64,000 bases of DNA from Hygrocybe punicea. Lineage: Eukaryota; Basidiomycota; Agaricomycetes; Agaricales; Hygrophoraceae. Of this stretch, positions 63,987 to 64,000 are shown piece by piece. The notes beneath the pieces are model-generated. The model was not told the DNA's origin. It searched no databases and saw only the letters and a program-made list of their open reading frames with translations. Within the stretch, counting starts at the first letter, position 1, and each line of letters begins with the position of its first letter. Both the position numbers and the translations under genes were made by a program. Location: assembly GCA_963556145.1 (NCBI GenBank), contig OY744466.1:2294001-2358000 (forward strand), written 5' to 3'.

Positions 63987-64000
63987 AGAGAGAAAAGTGA

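Overview
The window is nuclear DNA of a filamentous basidiomycete, most likely an Agaricomycete. Most genes have several 50-70 bp GT-AG introns and are densely packed on both strands. The protein families are typical of mushroom-forming fungi: BBC1 C-terminal proteinase-fold domain, DUF6699, F-box/LRR proteins, an OrdA-like P450, Plavaka/tnp2 transposons and Ty3 gag. I assembled exons by hand from reading frame, splice sites and family consensus; no search was run.

Layout. 0-9 kb: the 3' part of a BBC1-like actin-patch gene, a gene-poor stretch, a decayed leucyl-tRNA synthetase (LeuRS) copy, a small membrane protein and an F-box gene. 9.2-11.4 kb (minus strand): a 12-exon nickel/cobalt transporter. 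11.5-16.8 kb: a transposon island with a hAT-like element and a 1,650-bp solo LTR that has a clean 5-bp target duplication. 16.8-31.4 kb: a complete cytochrome P450, a broken pore-forming-lectin-like gene, COG7, a conserved secreted protein, an unknown minus-strand gene and cytosolic LeuRS. A U2 snRNA gene lies at 31.55 kb, just downstream of LeuRS. 32-47.5 kb: Kes1-type oxysterol-binding protein, DUF6699 protein, a decayed F-box gene, the pseudouridine synthase Deg1/Pus3, an otubain, an ERCC6L2-like SNF2 ATPase and the ubiquitin-conjugating enzyme Ubc7.

47.6 kb to the end is almost entirely mobile DNA: a 2-kb foldback palindrome with a smaller palindrome nested in one arm, a second copy of the long LTR, a hAT MITE with a perfect 8-bp duplication, and a tnp2-type transposon broken by two insertions. 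The larger insertion is a 5.2-kb gag-only Ty3-like element that itself carries a solo LTR and an extra inverted LTR. The right edge holds a Pro/Ser/Thr-rich repeat ORF with a C-terminal coiled coil.

The cellular genes are mainly housekeeping (translation, RNA modification, splicing, Golgi traffic, sterol transport, ER-associated ubiquitylation, metal uptake) and do not form one pathway. No metabolic cluster or defence system is evident. The most unusual material is the nested mobile DNA: LTRs in an impossible arrangement, hAT elements sharing paired ~52-bp palindromes, and LTRs with frame-conserved ORFs.
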